Part shown: one piece after another, positions 19,830 to 29,577 of the stretch
Position numbering within the stretch: the first letter of the stretch is position 1
Layout: each line of letters begins with the position of its first letter
Assembly (NCBI RefSeq): GCF_900458895.1
Contig: NZ_LR962863.1
Coordinates: 1,116,001-1,180,000 of the forward strand
DNA: 64,000 bases
Reading direction: 5' to 3'
Source of the DNA: Staphylococcus schleiferi
Lineage (GTDB): Bacteria; Bacillota; Bacilli; Staphylococcales; Staphylococcaceae
Translations under genes and position numbers: made by a program
Notes under the pieces: generated by a model
Seen by the model: the letters and a program-made list of their open reading frames with translations, nothing else
Told to the model about the DNA's origin: nothing
The model's database searches: none

Positions 19830-20786
19830 TTACTGTTTTTTTGTTAGACGTTCATATGCGCCTAAAGCAACCGCAAGATCAAAGTATGCGGCACCGACAC
19901 ATTTAAAAACAGTGATACTCTCATCATTTGAGCGTTGCAATGTACCATTAAGTGACAATGATTTTAAATCACCATCATAATCTTCAAATTTAAAAATACC
20001 TTTTTCATTTGCTTCGATGATTTCACCTGCTTCTTTTTTAACGCCTTCGACATCATCAAAGATGACTTTATCTGCTTTAGGTAAGATACGATTATCAATT
20101 TCTTTCATATCTGGACGATATGAGCCGATGCCATTAATATGTGTCCCCGGTTTAACAGTATCCGCATCAAAAACAGGCTCAGCTGAAGAGGTTTGACAAT
20201 TGATAATATCAGATTGTGTTACTAACGTTTCCACATCATCAACGATTTCAACTTCATAATCTGAATACGTTTTCAAAATACGTGCTTTTAAATCTTCTGC
20301 TTTATCTTTGGATTGATTATAAAGCAAAATACGTTGAATGGGTCTTACTTCAAGATTTGCAATTAATTGTTCAAAAGCCATGCCGCCTGTACCAATCATG
20401 CCAATCGTCTGTGCATTTTCTTGACTTAAATATTGTGTGGCAATACCACTTAACGCGCCCGTTCTTAAGCGTGTTAAATAACTTCCATCGATACTCGCAA
20501 CATGTTCACCCGTTTTTAAATCCGTTACAATGATTGTCCCTTGTGTCGTTGGACGATCATGGTCTGGATTTTCAGGTGTAATAGAAGTAATTTTAATAAT
20601 ACCTAGTTGTCTGTTCAAGTGGATACAAGGCATATAGAGCATTGATTTCGCACCTTCACCTGTAGGAATTACAATTCTTTGTGCTTGACGAACGCCCTCC
20701 ATATCTTTAAATAATGCCTCAATATCTTGAATCGCATCTCCAATATGATAAGCATTTTTAACTGCTTCCTCATTAAAAACTTGCAT
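19830..20786 (-). CDS. Ornithine cyclodeaminase / mu-crystallin family oxidoreductase
   Basis: Rossmann-fold NAD(P)-dependent enzyme family that includes ornithine cyclodeaminase, archaeal alanine dehydrogenase and SbnB-type amino-acid synthases. It has 318 residues. Family features are the N-terminal substrate-binding part with TGEGAKSMLYMPC and KITSITPENP, the segment TDLKTGEHVASIDGSYLTRLRTGA, the dinucleotide loop MIGTGGMAFEQL at about 130-141, and NGIGSYRPDMKEID. The gene is alone, convergent with the phosphodiesterase gene, with GAGGAGG 8 nt before ATG 20786. No siderophore or arginine genes surround it, so the substrate cannot be assigned. It borders the IS remnant; whether it is ancestral or acquired is not clear. 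Confidence 0.88.
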   Translation of the reverse strand: MQVFNEEAVKNAYHIGDAIQDIEALFKDMEGVRQAQRIVIPTGEGAKSMLYMPCIHLNRQLGIIKITSITPENPDHDRPTTQGTIIVTDLKTGEHVASIDGSYLTRLRTGALSGIATQYLSQENAQTIGMIGTGGMAFEQLIANLEVRPIQRILLYNQSKDKAEDLKARILKTYSDYEVEIVDDVETLVTQSDIINCQTSSAEPVFDADTVKPGTHINGIGSYRPDMKEIDNRILPKADKVIFDDVEGVKKEAGEIIEANEKGIFKFEDYDGDLKSLSLNGTLQRSNDESITVFKCVGAAYFDLAVALGAYERLTKKQ

Positions 20787-21094
20787 AAATCGTACCTCCT
20801 CAGTTTATGTTTCTATCTCAAAGTATAAAATAAAGAAGAAACGATGTGAAATAATAAAAGCGATACAGTTGATGAGTGCGTGTATAGGAAAATAACAAAT
20901 TTATGTCTCTTTTTACGAAAATTTAATTGACCAAAATTTTGGAACAGAAGAGGGGACAAACCATGATTTTAAAAGGTTCTTCATTTTTTATGGTGGGATG
21001 ACATAAGTCATCCTGCTTTTTTGTACAAAAATAGCGCAAATGCCTCTATAATTTTAAGTGACTAAACCAAAAATAAAGGAGACATATTGCGCCT
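20787..21094. other. Gap upstream of the cyclodeaminase-family gene and left flank of the IS remnant
   Basis: The left part carries the promoter region of the cyclodeaminase-family gene on the minus strand. From about 20980 the sequence looks like the non-coding left end of an ISL3-type element: GGTTCTTCATTTTTTATGG, then a hairpin at 20994-21027 (GGATGACATAAGTCATCC then T6), then a ribosome binding site and the start of a transposase frame. Confidence 0.5.
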
Positions 21095-21540
21095 ATGTGT
21101 AATGATATATTAAAGATAATAATATTAAAATCACTAAAGTTAAAGAAGATGTAGTTATTAGAGGTAAGAAATCTAACGTCATCTTTGGTACCCTTTCATA
21201 CAAGCCTATGACTTGTCCTCACTGTTATCATACGAATCCAAACCGAATACACAAATACGGAAAACGTTTATCGCGAATTACTTTTTTAAGATTCCAAGAG
21301 ATAGCAGTGTATTTAAATCTGTTAAAACAACGTTTTAAATGTAGGGTTTGTGGTCGGACTTTTACTTCTAAAACAAATGTTGTTGAGGATAACTGTTTTA
21401 TCTCAAACCATGTTCAGAAAGCCATTATAGATAAAGCAACACAAGTTCGCTCAGAAACTGATATCGCAAGTGATTGTAATGTTTCTGCATCTTCTGTAAA
21501 ACGTGTGATTCATAAAGTAAGCAATGCCACTTTTCAATAG
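20980..21540 (+). mobile_element. Truncated ISL3-family insertion sequence
   Basis: Includes a possible left inverted repeat near 20984, an internal terminator hairpin that would shield the transposase gene from outside reading, and the N-terminal third of the transposase. The remaining two thirds of the transposase, including the DDE catalytic part, and a recognisable right end are missing. It cannot move by itself. Confidence 0.7.
21095..21540 (+). pseudogene. ISL3-family transposase, N-terminal remnant
   Basis: The expected start MCNDIL is at ATG 21095 behind AAAGGAG, but the frame is lost after about seven codons. The next frame carries IKITKVKEDVV and then a zinc-finger part (CPHCYHTNPNRIHKYG ... 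CRVCGRTF) and a helix-turn-helix (SETDIASDCNVSASSVKRV). The coding match ends abruptly at a TAG at 21538-21540, just after SNATFQ, where a full ISL3 transposase would continue for about 300 more residues. The loss near the N-terminus looks like a small internal deletion. No catalytic residues remain. Confidence 0.82.
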
Positions 21541-21884
21541 TGAAATTGCTTAAATAGATTGCGTACCGAGTCGAGACTCCCGAGGCATAGAGCCGAAACC
21601 GAAAATCCATTTTGGCTTCTTATGAGCTACAATAAAAGCCAAAATTAGTTGAGGTAAGGCGCCTGGGAAAGCGAGACTCGAAGAAGCAATCGGAAGTTTG
21701 CGACTTAATTATTATAGACACATAACCACCATATAAAGTGTACAGCCTTTTAAAATAAGGGACCACTCAACGAAGTGTTGATGAAGAGATGTCTGAGGGA
21801 ACTGGACGAGCTGAAGCTTACAGGCTGGGGCATGCACCTTGGAAGGAGAAGTCATAATTGTCGTCTCAAGCTCTGAATAAAAAA
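21541..21884. repeat. Structured non-coding region beside the IS remnant
   Basis: From 21557 to 21691 four nested stems can be drawn. They are GATTGC / GCAATC (outer), CGAGTC / GACTCG, CCC-AGGC / GCCT-GGG, and the inner ATTTTGGCTT / AAGCCAAAAT (10 bp, 21609-21645). The remainder up to rpsD's terminator holds no gene that I can support. It may be a mobile-element end, an intergenic repeat or a small RNA. Confidence 0.5.
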
Positions 21885-21912
21885 ACACCAAGTATGAATT
21901 CATACTTGGTGT
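21878..21912 (-). terminator. rpsD terminator
   Basis: A 28-bp perfect palindrome at 21885-21912 (ACACCAAGTATGAA and its complement) followed on the minus strand by seven T. Its direction fits rpsD. Confidence 0.93.
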
Positions 21913-21927
21913 CATATAAGCTAACGA

Positions 21928-22530
21928 TTAACGTGAGTAGTACTCAACGATTAATTGCTCGTTGATTTCTGCAGGTAATTCGCTACGCTCTGGAAGACGA
22001 ACGAAAGTACCTTTTAAGCTATCAGCATCAAAGTCTAAGTAATCAGGTACGAAATTGTTAATTTCAACTGATTCTTCGATGATAGCTAATTTTTGTGATT
22101 TTTCACGTACTGAAATCACTTGACCAGGTTTTAAAGTATATGATGGGATATCTACACGTTTACCATCTACTTCAACATGACCGTGACCAACTAATTGACG
22201 TGCTTGACGACGTGTACGTGCTAAACCTAAAGAATATACAACTGCATCTAAACGGCTAGCAAGTAAGATCATGAAGTTTTCACCATGGATACCGCCTTGT
22301 TTACCAGCAGTTTCAAAAGTGTTACGGAATTGACGTTCAGTCATTCCATATAAGTAACGTAATTTTTGTTTTTCACGTAATTGTAATCCATACTCAGATA
22401 ATTTTTTACGTTGAGTTGGACCGTGTTGTCCTGGTGCGTAAGGACGTTTTTCTAATTCTTTACCAGTACCTGATAATGAGATACCTAAACGACGAGATTT
22501 TTTCCAGCTAGAACCTCTGAATCGAGCCAT
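21928..22530 (-). CDS. rpsD: 30S ribosomal protein S4
   Basis: Primary 16S rRNA-binding protein that starts small-subunit assembly. It has 200 residues, the normal length. The N-terminus [19 protein letters not shown] lacks the zinc-binding cysteines found in some S4 proteins. The S4 RNA-binding domain [20 protein letters not shown] begins near residue 92, and the end [13 protein letters not shown] is typical. The ribosome binding site AAAGGAGGAG precedes ATG 22530. It is monocistronic with a structured leader and a strong terminator; S4 represses its own mRNA in B. subtilis. Confidence 0.98.
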   Translation of the reverse strand: MARFRGSSWKKSRRLGISLSGTGKELEKRPYAPGQHGPTQRKKLSEYGLQLREKQKLRYLYGMTERQFRNTFETAGKQGGIHGENFMILLASRLDAVVYSLGLARTRRQARQLVGHGHVEVDGKRVDIPSYTLKPGQVISVREKSQKLAIIEESVEINNFVPDYLDFDADSLKGTFVRLPERSELPAEINEQLIVEYYSR

Positions 22531-22710
22531 AATGTGACTCCTCCTTTTTCTTTTTTGTTGTTATGAAAAAACAAAAAAGAGTGTTGAATGCTCAATAGGA
22601 TATAATGTTTTATGTGTCCTCGCCTCATAGCTCCGGTTACACGGCACGTCCGCTTCGGGAACATTATAGTGCCTATTAATATACAACTGCTATTTTCGTT
22701 AATTCACACA
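22531..22710 (-). promoter_or_regulatory. Structured rpsD leader (candidate S4 autoregulatory leader)
   Basis: Read on the minus strand, about 180 nt of untranslated leader contains a GC-rich folded core (GGCACTATAATGTTCCCG, CGTGCC, CCGGAGC, GAGGCGAGG). An AT-rich stretch with an inverted ACAAAAAAG / CTTTTTTGT repeat follows, next to the ribosome binding site. Its position and layout fit the S4-binding mRNA leader of Firmicutes; the assignment rests on context. Confidence 0.65.
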
Positions 22711-22716
22711 AAATTC

Positions 22717-22744
22717 ATTGTACCATTTTGATAGGAAATGTCAA
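22717..22744 (-). promoter_or_regulatory. rpsD promoter
   Basis: On the minus strand TTGACA (22739-22744), a 16-nt spacer and TACAAT (22717-22722). Confidence 0.75.
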
Positions 22745-22762
22745 ACATAAAATTAAATCAAT

Positions 22763-23218
22763 TTACAAGTGTGATTCTAAGACGTGAACGATGTTTTCAA
22801 GTCCTGCTTCATCATCTGCACTAAAACGATTTTGGATAGGGGCGTCAATATCTAACACGCCGACAACTTCACCATTTTTATGTAATGGAATAACTATTTC
22901 TGATTGGCTATTCGCATCACATGCTATGTGTCCTGGAAAAGCATGAACATCTTCAACGCGTTGTGTTTTACCTTCTTGTACAGCTGTGCCACAAACTCCT
23001 TGTCCCACTTGTATATGAACGCATGCTGTTTTCCCTTGAAATGGTCCAAGAATCAGCGCACCTTCTTTCATTAAATAAAAACCAACCCAGTTAATTTGGT
23101 CTAAATTTTCATTGAGTAAAGCCGAAGTATTACTTAAATTGGCAATTAAATCCGTTTCTCCTTCTAGAAGCGCATCCAATTGTCTAGCTAACAATTGATA
23201 ATCAGTAGACTGTGTCAT
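22763..23218 (-). CDS. GAF-domain free methionine-(R)-sulfoxide reductase
   Basis: Reduces free L-methionine-(R)-sulfoxide (fRMsr family). The GAF-fold protein of 151 residues has three cysteines spaced as in E. coli fRMsr (C, +10, +34), in TACVHIQVGQGVCGTAV and HIACDANSQSE. VLDIDAPIQNRFSADDEAGL is typical of the YtsP/YebR group. The start is taken at ATG 23218, with GAGTG 6 nt upstream; a GTG at 23227 is the alternative. It is divergent from ezrA, as in other staphylococci. Confidence 0.9.
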   Translation of the reverse strand: MTQSTDYQLLARQLDALLEGETDLIANLSNTSALLNENLDQINWVGFYLMKEGALILGPFQGKTACVHIQVGQGVCGTAVQEGKTQRVEDVHAFPGHIACDANSQSEIVIPLHKNGEVVGVLDIDAPIQNRFSADDEAGLENIVHVLESHL

Positions 23219-23394
23219 TTTTTTCACTCGCTTTCAATCAAATTTTATCAATATTATAGCTATCTCAATGCGAGTGCGCAATTTTCTAATACGATTAAAA
23301 TAAAAATTTGGAAAATGTCTATATATTTTGAGATTTTATTTTAATGCGCCATGAAATTACGTTATAATGGTTTTATGTATTTAGGAGGAGACGA

Positions 23395-25101
23395 GTGGAC
23401 ATGGCACTATATATTATACTAGCGATTATCATCATTATTTTGACTGCAATCGGAATCTTATTTTATATGCGTTCAAATAAAAGATCGATTATTCAGTCTG
23501 CTGAAGAGCGACGCGAAAAATTGAATGCATTGTCTTATGACGAAAGTTTAGAAAAATTACAGACATTACATTTATCTGGGGAGACTAAAACACAGTTTGA
23601 CGCTTTAAACCAAAATTGGACAGAAAGTTCGACTGAATTTTTAGTTCCTGTAGATGAAAAGATTCATGAAGCGGAAGTTAATCTTGATAAATTCAAATTT
23701 TCATTGGCTCAAACTGATATCGATGATGCCCATGCATTAATGGATCAATATGAAGCGAGACATCAGGAGTTAATCGGAAAAGCAGACAAAGTTTTTCAAA
23801 CACATCAGGAAAGCGATACCATTTATGAGAAAGCAAAAGATGAGCATCGCAAATTAAAAAGAGATGTTTTAGCCAATCGTCATCAATATGGTGAAGCAGC
23901 AGGACTATTAGAAAAAGAAATTGAAGCGTTTGAACCTGAATTTGAAGTTTATGAATCGCTTAAAGAAGAAGGCAATTATCAAGAAGCGCATTCGCATATT
24001 AAAGCATTAGATCAAGATATTTCTTATTTAAAAGAAGATATGGCTGAAATTCCTGATTTAATCAGAGAAGCACAAAAAGAGTTGCCAGGACAATTTCAAG
24101 ATCTTAAATATGGTGTACGTGATTTAAAAGTAGAAGGTTATGACTTAGATCATGTGAAGGTGGACAGCACACTCCAAAGTTTGAAAACTGAGCTGAGCTT
24201 TGTCGAACCTATGATAAGCCGTCTAGAACTTGATGAAGCCAATGATAAACTCGTTGAAATCAACGACCAACTTGATGAAATGTATGACTTAATCGAGCAT
24301 GAAGTTAAATCAAAAAATGCAGTTGAAGAATCAAAAGAACGTATTACAAGCGATTTATTTCATGCTAAAGATATGAACTATACATTACAAACTGAAATAG
24401 AATATGTGCGCGAAAACTATTACATAAATGAGAGCGATGTTCAAAGTGTTCGCCAATTTGAAAATGAAATTCAAAATTTAATTTCAGTTTACGATGAGAT
24501 TTTATCAGAAATGGCTAAATCAGCAGTGAGATATAGTGAAGTACAAGATAACTTAAAATATATCGAAGATCACGTTGAGGTCATTAATGAACAACAAGAA
24601 AAGTTACAAAATCACTTAGTTTCATTACGTGAAGATGAGGCGGAAGCAGAAGAGCATATTTTACGTGTACAAGGTAAAAAGGAAGAAATCTATCGACGAT
24701 TACTTGCTTCTAACCTCACAAGTGTTCCAGAACGCTTTATCATTTTAAAAAATGAAATTGATTACGAAGTGAGAGATGTAAATAAACGCTTTAGTGAGCG
24801 CCCAATTAATGTTCAACAGTTAAAAGACAAAGTGAATAAAGTCGTTCTTCAAATGAATAAATTTGAAGATGAGGCGAATGACGTATTAATCAACGCTGTC
24901 TATGCTGAACGTTTAATTCAATATGGTAACCGTTATCGAAAAGATAATCACGATTTAGATAAAAGTCTTAATGAAGCAGAAAGACTCTTTAAAAATAATC
25001 GTTATAAACGTTCAAGTGAAATTTCTGAACAAGCGCTTGAATTGTTAGAACCAGGTATCGCGCAATATATTGAAATAGAAGTTTTAGAGCAACAACCTTA
25101 A
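23395..25101 (+). CDS. ezrA: Septation ring formation regulator EzrA
   Basis: Membrane-anchored cell-division protein that interacts with FtsZ. It has 568 residues. One transmembrane helix covers about 5-24 with the N-terminus outside. A long, charged helical cytoplasmic part of spectrin-like coiled coils follows. Conserved blocks include [20 protein letters not shown] and, near the C-terminus, [20 protein letters not shown], the QNR patch region. GTG 23395 is 6 nt after AGGAGG. ATG 23401 would give MALYIIL, closer to the S. aureus start, but with a long ribosome-binding-site spacing, so either is possible. A terminator follows. Confidence 0.96.
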   Translation: MDMALYIILAIIIIILTAIGILFYMRSNKRSIIQSAEERREKLNALSYDESLEKLQTLHLSGETKTQFDALNQNWTESSTEFLVPVDEKIHEAEVNLDKFKFSLAQTDIDDAHALMDQYEARHQELIGKADKVFQTHQESDTIYEKAKDEHRKLKRDVLANRHQYGEAAGLLEKEIEAFEPEFEVYESLKEEGNYQEAHSHIKALDQDISYLKEDMAEIPDLIREAQKELPGQFQDLKYGVRDLKVEGYDLDHVKVDSTLQSLKTELSFVEPMISRLELDEANDKLVEINDQLDEMYDLIEHEVKSKNAVEESKERITSDLFHAKDMNYTLQTEIEYVRENYYINESDVQSVRQFENEIQNLISVYDEILSEMAKSAVRYSEVQDNLKYIEDHVEVINEQQEKLQNHLVSLREDEAEAEEHILRVQGKKEEIYRRLLASNLTSVPERFIILKNEIDYEVRDVNKRFSERPINVQQLKDKVNKVVLQMNKFEDEANDVLINAVYAERLIQYGNRYRKDNHDLDKSLNEAERLFKNNRYKRSSEISEQALELLEPGIAQYIEIEVLEQQP

Positions 25102-25127
25102 AATGTAATCAAACAATAGGGTTTAAA

Positions 25128-25167
25128 ACCGAGTGAACGATTTAAAATAGGTTCACTCGGTTTTTTT
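25128..25167 (+). terminator. ezrA terminator
   Basis: Stem ACCGAGTGAAC / GTTCACTCGGT followed by seven T. Confidence 0.93.
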
Positions 25168-25283
25168 GAGTGCAGGACTTGACCTTAATCAATAAATTTT
25201 AGAAAATAGCGATTGTATTTTACATGTAACGGTTGAGTTGTAGTACAATGAAACATGATATTTAAAGAGAGGGAGTTTATAAC

Positions 25284-26417
25284 ATGTTATATTTTGATAA
25301 CGCAGCAACGACGAAACCCGATGCTTCTGTGTTGTCGAGCTTTGTTAAGGTCAATGAACAATTTTACTTCAATCCCAATAGTCCTCACGATAAAGGTTTA
25401 GAGGCCGGTCGTTTATTAGAAAATGCGAGAGAACAAATTAAAGCGTCTTTACAGTTGAAAAATGAAGTACTCATTTTTACAAGTGGTGCGACTGAATCTA
25501 ATAATATGGCACTCAAAGGCGCTGCTTACCAAAAAAGAGCGTTTGGCAATACGATTATTACTTCAGTGCTCGAACATCCTTCCGTATTAGAAGTGATGCG
25601 TGAACTTGAAAAAGAAGGGTTTAATTTAAAGTATGTCAAAGTGACTGGGGAAGGTAAAATCAATATTGATCATTTGAAATCTTTACTTTCTAATGACGTC
25701 ATTTTGGTTACATGTATGCAAGTCAATAACATCATGGGACAAGTGCAACCGATCAAAGAAATAATAGATGCTTTAACAGATTATCCAAAAGTTCATTTTC
25801 ACGTCGATGCTGTTCAAGCAGTAGGAAAGTATCCTATTCAAATGGAAGGGATTGATAGCCTCTCTATTAGTGGTCACAAGTTTAACGGACTTAAAGGACA
25901 AGGGCTCCTTGTATTAAAGAATGTTCATCACATCTATCCAACAATACAGGGTGGTGGGCAAGAATTTGGTTTGAGAAGCGGTACTGTCAATGTGGCAAAT
26001 AATGTTGCTTTAGCTAAGGCTATTCGGTTAGCTATTGAAAAACAACAAGACACAATGCAATCACTTGAAAGCGTGAATCAATCATTAAGAGATTGGTTAA
26101 AAGATTATGAGGGTGTCTATATTAATTCACCTCATGATGCATCTCCTCATATATTGAATTTAGCTTTTCCAGGTGTACGTGGAGAAGTACTCGTGAACGC
26201 ATTTTCTAAGCATGGTGTCATGATTTCAACGACAAGTGCTTGCTCTTCTAAACATTCAAACATCAACGAAGTATTGCAAGCGATGAATATTTCTGTTGAT
26301 CGTATTTTAGGAAGTATTCGTCTGTCTTTTGATCAACATACACGTGATGAAGACATTGAGCAATTTAAATCTATTTTTGATCTGGTATATCGGGAAGTTA
26401 AGGAGTTGTTAAAATGA
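25284..26417 (+). CDS. Cysteine desulfurase (NifS/IscS type) dedicated to ThiI
   Basis: PLP enzyme that takes sulfur from cysteine as a protein persulfide. It has 377 residues. The PLP lysine is Lys199 in SISGHKFNG, and the active-site cysteine is Cys320 in [10 protein letters not shown], on the short loop of group I enzymes. Also present are DNAATTKPD at the start and TSGATESNN for phosphate binding. The last four bases (ATGA) overlap the start of thiI, implying coupled translation. In B. subtilis the equivalent enzyme NifZ feeds ThiI for 4-thiouridine formation, and the same role is inferred here. Confidence 0.95.
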   Translation: MLYFDNAATTKPDASVLSSFVKVNEQFYFNPNSPHDKGLEAGRLLENAREQIKASLQLKNEVLIFTSGATESNNMALKGAAYQKRAFGNTIITSVLEHPSVLEVMRELEKEGFNLKYVKVTGEGKINIDHLKSLLSNDVILVTCMQVNNIMGQVQPIKEIIDALTDYPKVHFHVDAVQAVGKYPIQMEGIDSLSISGHKFNGLKGQGLLVLKNVHHIYPTIQGGGQEFGLRSGTVNVANNVALAKAIRLAIEKQQDTMQSLESVNQSLRDWLKDYEGVYINSPHDASPHILNLAFPGVRGEVLVNAFSKHGVMISTTSACSSKHSNINEVLQAMNISVDRILGSIRLSFDQHTRDEDIEQFKSIFDLVYREVKELLK

Positions 26418-27634
26418 TTTATGATCATATTTTAGTCAGATATGGCGAATTAACATTAAAAGGAGGAAATCGAAAAACATTCGTAAGCCAATTACGTTCA
26501 AATGTAAAACGTGCGCTCATGCCGTTACAAGGGTATGACGTTAAAGCGAATCGTGACCGGATGTATATACAATTAGAACCGAATGCAGATATAGAAGAAA
26601 TGATGTCACGAATTTCTAAAGTGTTCGGTGTCCATTCGATCAGCCCTGTTTTAAAAATTGAAAAATCAATGGATACGGTTTATCAGCATGCGAAGCTTTT
26701 TGCAGAAAGTTATCAAGAAGGCGACACATTCAAAATTGATGTGAAACGCTCTGATAAAACGTTCGAACATGAAACGTTTGCAATTCAACGTATGGTAGGT
26801 GGTGCAGTACTCAAAAGTGCACCGCAATTAAAAGTGGATGTAAGAAACCCGAAGCATGAAATTAAGATAGAAGTCAGAAAAGATGCCATCTATATGTATG
26901 ATCGCATTATCCCCGCTATTGGCGGTCTTCCTGTAGGCACAGGTGGAAAAACTTTACTAATGTTATCGGGAGGTATTGATTCTCCAGTTGCAGGTATGGA
27001 AGTGATGCGACGTGGTGTCACAATTGAAGCAATTCATTTCCATAGTCCGCCTTTTACAAGTGAAAAAGCGAAAGAAAAAGTTATTGAATTGACAAGAATT
27101 ATGGCTGAAAGGGTAGGTACGATTAAATTGCATATCGTGCCATTTACAGAGGTACAAAAACAAATTCATAAAGTCGTAAATGAACGCTATACGATGACTT
27201 CTACACGCAGAATGATGTTAAGAATTGCAGATAAAGTCGTTCATAACATTGGTGCAGATGCGATAGTCAATGGTGAAAATTTAGGCCAAGTGGCGAGCCA
27301 AACACTCAAAAGTATGTATGCCATTAACGCGGTAACAAACACACCGATATTGAGACCTTTGCTCACTTTAGACAAAGAAGAAATTATTAAAAAAGCGAAA
27401 GCAATCGGTACATTTGAGACTTCAATTCAACCTTACGAAGATTGCTGTACGATTTTTACGCCTAAAAATCCGATTACAGAGCCACAATTTGATAAAGTGG
27501 TTCAATATGAATCAGGATTTGATTTTGAAGATATGATCAATAAAGCTGTTGAAAACATTGAGACAATCGTTGTCGATAAAAATTACAATGCATATCAAGC
27601 AGAACAAGAAGCATGGGATGGCGATTTGTTCTAG
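26414..27634 (+). CDS. thiI: tRNA 4-thiouridine synthase ThiI
   Basis: Adenylates and thiolates U8 of tRNA and can supply sulfur for the thiazole of thiamine. It has 406 residues. There is an N-terminal ferredoxin-like region ([18 protein letters not shown]), a THUMP domain to about 165, and the PP-loop ATPase motif [17 protein letters not shown] at about 180-196. YEDCCTIF contains the cysteine pair near residue 345. It lacks the C-terminal rhodanese domain of the E. coli enzyme, as is usual in Firmicutes. ATG 26414 overlaps the upstream desulfurase stop. Confidence 0.96.
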   Translation: MIYDHILVRYGELTLKGGNRKTFVSQLRSNVKRALMPLQGYDVKANRDRMYIQLEPNADIEEMMSRISKVFGVHSISPVLKIEKSMDTVYQHAKLFAESYQEGDTFKIDVKRSDKTFEHETFAIQRMVGGAVLKSAPQLKVDVRNPKHEIKIEVRKDAIYMYDRIIPAIGGLPVGTGGKTLLMLSGGIDSPVAGMEVMRRGVTIEAIHFHSPPFTSEKAKEKVIELTRIMAERVGTIKLHIVPFTEVQKQIHKVVNERYTMTSTRRMMLRIADKVVHNIGADAIVNGENLGQVASQTLKSMYAINAVTNTPILRPLLTLDKEEIIKKAKAIGTFETSIQPYEDCCTIFTPKNPITEPQFDKVVQYESGFDFEDMINKAVENIETIVVDKNYNAYQAEQEAWDGDLF

Positions 27635-27653
27635 TAATTAAGGGGGCTTGACG

Positions 27654-28430
27654 ATGATATTCGAAGTGGATGGGACATTGATTTTAATTGTGATTTTATT
27701 AGGGTTTTTGGCTGCATTTATTGATGCTGTGGTCGGTGGTGGGGGCTTGATTTCAATCCCTGCCTTGTTAGCCATTGGTATGCCACCAGCCATGGCCCTT
27801 GGAACTAACAAACTGGCGAGCGCATTTGGTTCTTTGACCAGTGCGATTCGCTTTATTCGTTCTGGAAAAGTAGATTTAAATATTGTACTTAAATTATTTC
27901 CTCTTTCATTTATTGCGGCCATTATTGGCGCATGCCTCGCTGTGTTTTTACCAGCAAATTTGCTCAAACCTTTAGTAATTTTCATTTTAACGGTTGTTTT
28001 ATTGTACACACTTTTAAAAAAAGATTGGGGCAGTATTCGGACATACGAAACGCTAACGCCCTTCAAAGTTCTGCTATTGATTGGTTTGATTACAATTATC
28101 GGTTTTTATGATGGATTTTTAGGAGGCGGAACAGGCTCCTTCTTATTATTTGTATTTTTATTATTTGGTTTTGATTTCTTAAGTGCAGCAGGCAATGCTA
28201 AAGTATTAAATTTTGCATCCAATTTAGGCGCATTATTGCTCTTTATATTTCTTGACCGTGTAGATTATGTTTATGGCTTGATTATGGCGATAAGTATGAT
28301 TGCGGGTTCATATTGTGGTGCATGGTTTGCTATTAAAAAAGGTGTAGGCTATGTCAAAGTCTTATTTATTGTGATCACGCTCGTTTTAATCTTAAAAAAT
28401 GCATTCGATTATTTTCAGAGATATTTATAA
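27654..28430 (+). CDS. TauE/SafE-family anion permease
   Basis: Integral membrane protein of 258 residues with about seven to eight hydrophobic helices and two repeated halves. The family motif VVGGGGLISIPALLAIG lies in the first half, and the related GFLGGGTGSFLLFVFLL in the second. Members export or import sulfite, sulfonates or organic acids. Proximity to the sulfur genes nifS-thiI (19 bp after thiI) suggests a sulfur anion, but that is inference. ATG 27654 has AGGGGG 7 nt upstream; a TTG at 27648 is too close to it. Confidence 0.87.
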   Translation: MIFEVDGTLILIVILLGFLAAFIDAVVGGGGLISIPALLAIGMPPAMALGTNKLASAFGSLTSAIRFIRSGKVDLNIVLKLFPLSFIAAIIGACLAVFLPANLLKPLVIFILTVVLLYTLLKKDWGSIRTYETLTPFKVLLLIGLITIIGFYDGFLGGGTGSFLLFVFLLFGFDFLSAAGNAKVLNFASNLGALLLFIFLDRVDYVYGLIMAISMIAGSYCGAWFAIKKGVGYVKVLFIVITLVLILKNAFDYFQRYL

Positions 28431-28582
28431 CAGTGAACACGTTCATCAATAAAGTAAAAATGTGAAGAGAAAGTAAAGGTTTTAACAAAAATTCAGCATT
28501 ACAAATAATCATTTTAAGAAATATCGCGAAAAAAACTTATATTTGTTATTATGAACGTAACCTAAAGGAAAGGACGTCAAAA

Positions 28583-29572
28583 ATGTCGAAAAGAATTATT
28601 GCAATAATTTTAGCGAGTGTCATCATAATAGGAGGAATTCTTACCAGTGCATTGACCTCAATTGTTTCTTCTTTTTTTAATGGAGAAGTAAATATTAATG
28701 CTGAAGCCCCAAGTACAGTTGTACAAGAAGGCGACAAGTCAAATCAAATTGCAGAAATTACAGTCAATGGTGCAATACAAGATACAGGTGCACCCAGCTT
28801 ATTTGGTGGCGGCGGTGAGTATAATCACCAAGTAGCTTTAAATCAACTTGAAACAATTAAAAATGATGATTCAATAAAAGGTGTATTGTTAAATGTGAAC
28901 AGCCCAGGTGGCGGTACATACGAAAGTGATGAGTTTTATCATAAATTGAAAGCAGTTAAAGATGCGGGTAAAAAGATTTACGTACAAATGGAAACTTTAG
29001 CAGCTTCTGGTGGTTATTATATTTCGGCACCAGCAGATAAAATTTATGCAGGACCTCAAACATTGACTGGATCTATTGGTGTAATTTCTGAGTCAAAAGA
29101 TTATTCAAAATTATTGGATGATCTAGGTATTAAGACCAATACGATTAAATCAGGTGCACATAAAGATATTTTAAGTGGCTCTCGTAAAATGACAGATGAA
29201 GAGAGACAAATTCTTCAGTCAATTAATAAAGATAGTTTTGATCAATTTGTTGATGTTGTTAAAAAAGCGCGTCACATGTCTGAAGCGAAAGTGAGAAAGC
29301 TCGCTGATGGTCGTATTTATAGTGCACAACAAGCAAAAGCAAATGGTCTAATAGATCAAATTGCGTATAAAGATCAAACGTTAAAAGACTTAGAGAAAGC
29401 CATTAAAGCAGATGATCCACAAATCATCACTTTTGATCAAAACTCAAGTTATTTAACAAGTTTTCTAGGTATGAAATCATTTGTGAATGGTTTACGCTCA
29501 GATGTTCAAAATATCAAACAAATCTTGAACAATGAAGCTCAAACGAGACCGATGTATAAATATGAAGGGTAG
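28583..29572 (+). CDS. sppA: Signal peptide peptidase SppA (S49 family)
   Basis: Membrane-anchored serine protease that degrades leftover signal peptides. It has 329 residues. An N-terminal transmembrane helix at about 4-24 (RIIAIILASVIIIGGILTSA) is followed by an extracytoplasmic S49 domain. The catalytic Ser142 is in LAASGGYYIS and the catalytic Lys194 in KSGAHKDI. The spacing of 52 residues equals that in B. subtilis SppA. It is followed after 5 bp by the RDD protein gene, so they are likely co-transcribed. Confidence 0.93.
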   Translation: MSKRIIAIILASVIIIGGILTSALTSIVSSFFNGEVNINAEAPSTVVQEGDKSNQIAEITVNGAIQDTGAPSLFGGGGEYNHQVALNQLETIKNDDSIKGVLLNVNSPGGGTYESDEFYHKLKAVKDAGKKIYVQMETLAASGGYYISAPADKIYAGPQTLTGSIGVISESKDYSKLLDDLGIKTNTIKSGAHKDILSGSRKMTDEERQILQSINKDSFDQFVDVVKKARHMSEAKVRKLADGRIYSAQQAKANGLIDQIAYKDQTLKDLEKAIKADDPQIITFDQNSSYLTSFLGMKSFVNGLRSDVQNIKQILNNEAQTRPMYKYEG

Positions 29573-29577
29573 GTCGT

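Noticed and set aside
21712..21915. A 67-codon open frame on the - strand across the rpsD terminator
   Set aside because: It begins inside the terminator palindrome, has no ribosome binding site, and no recognisable motif.
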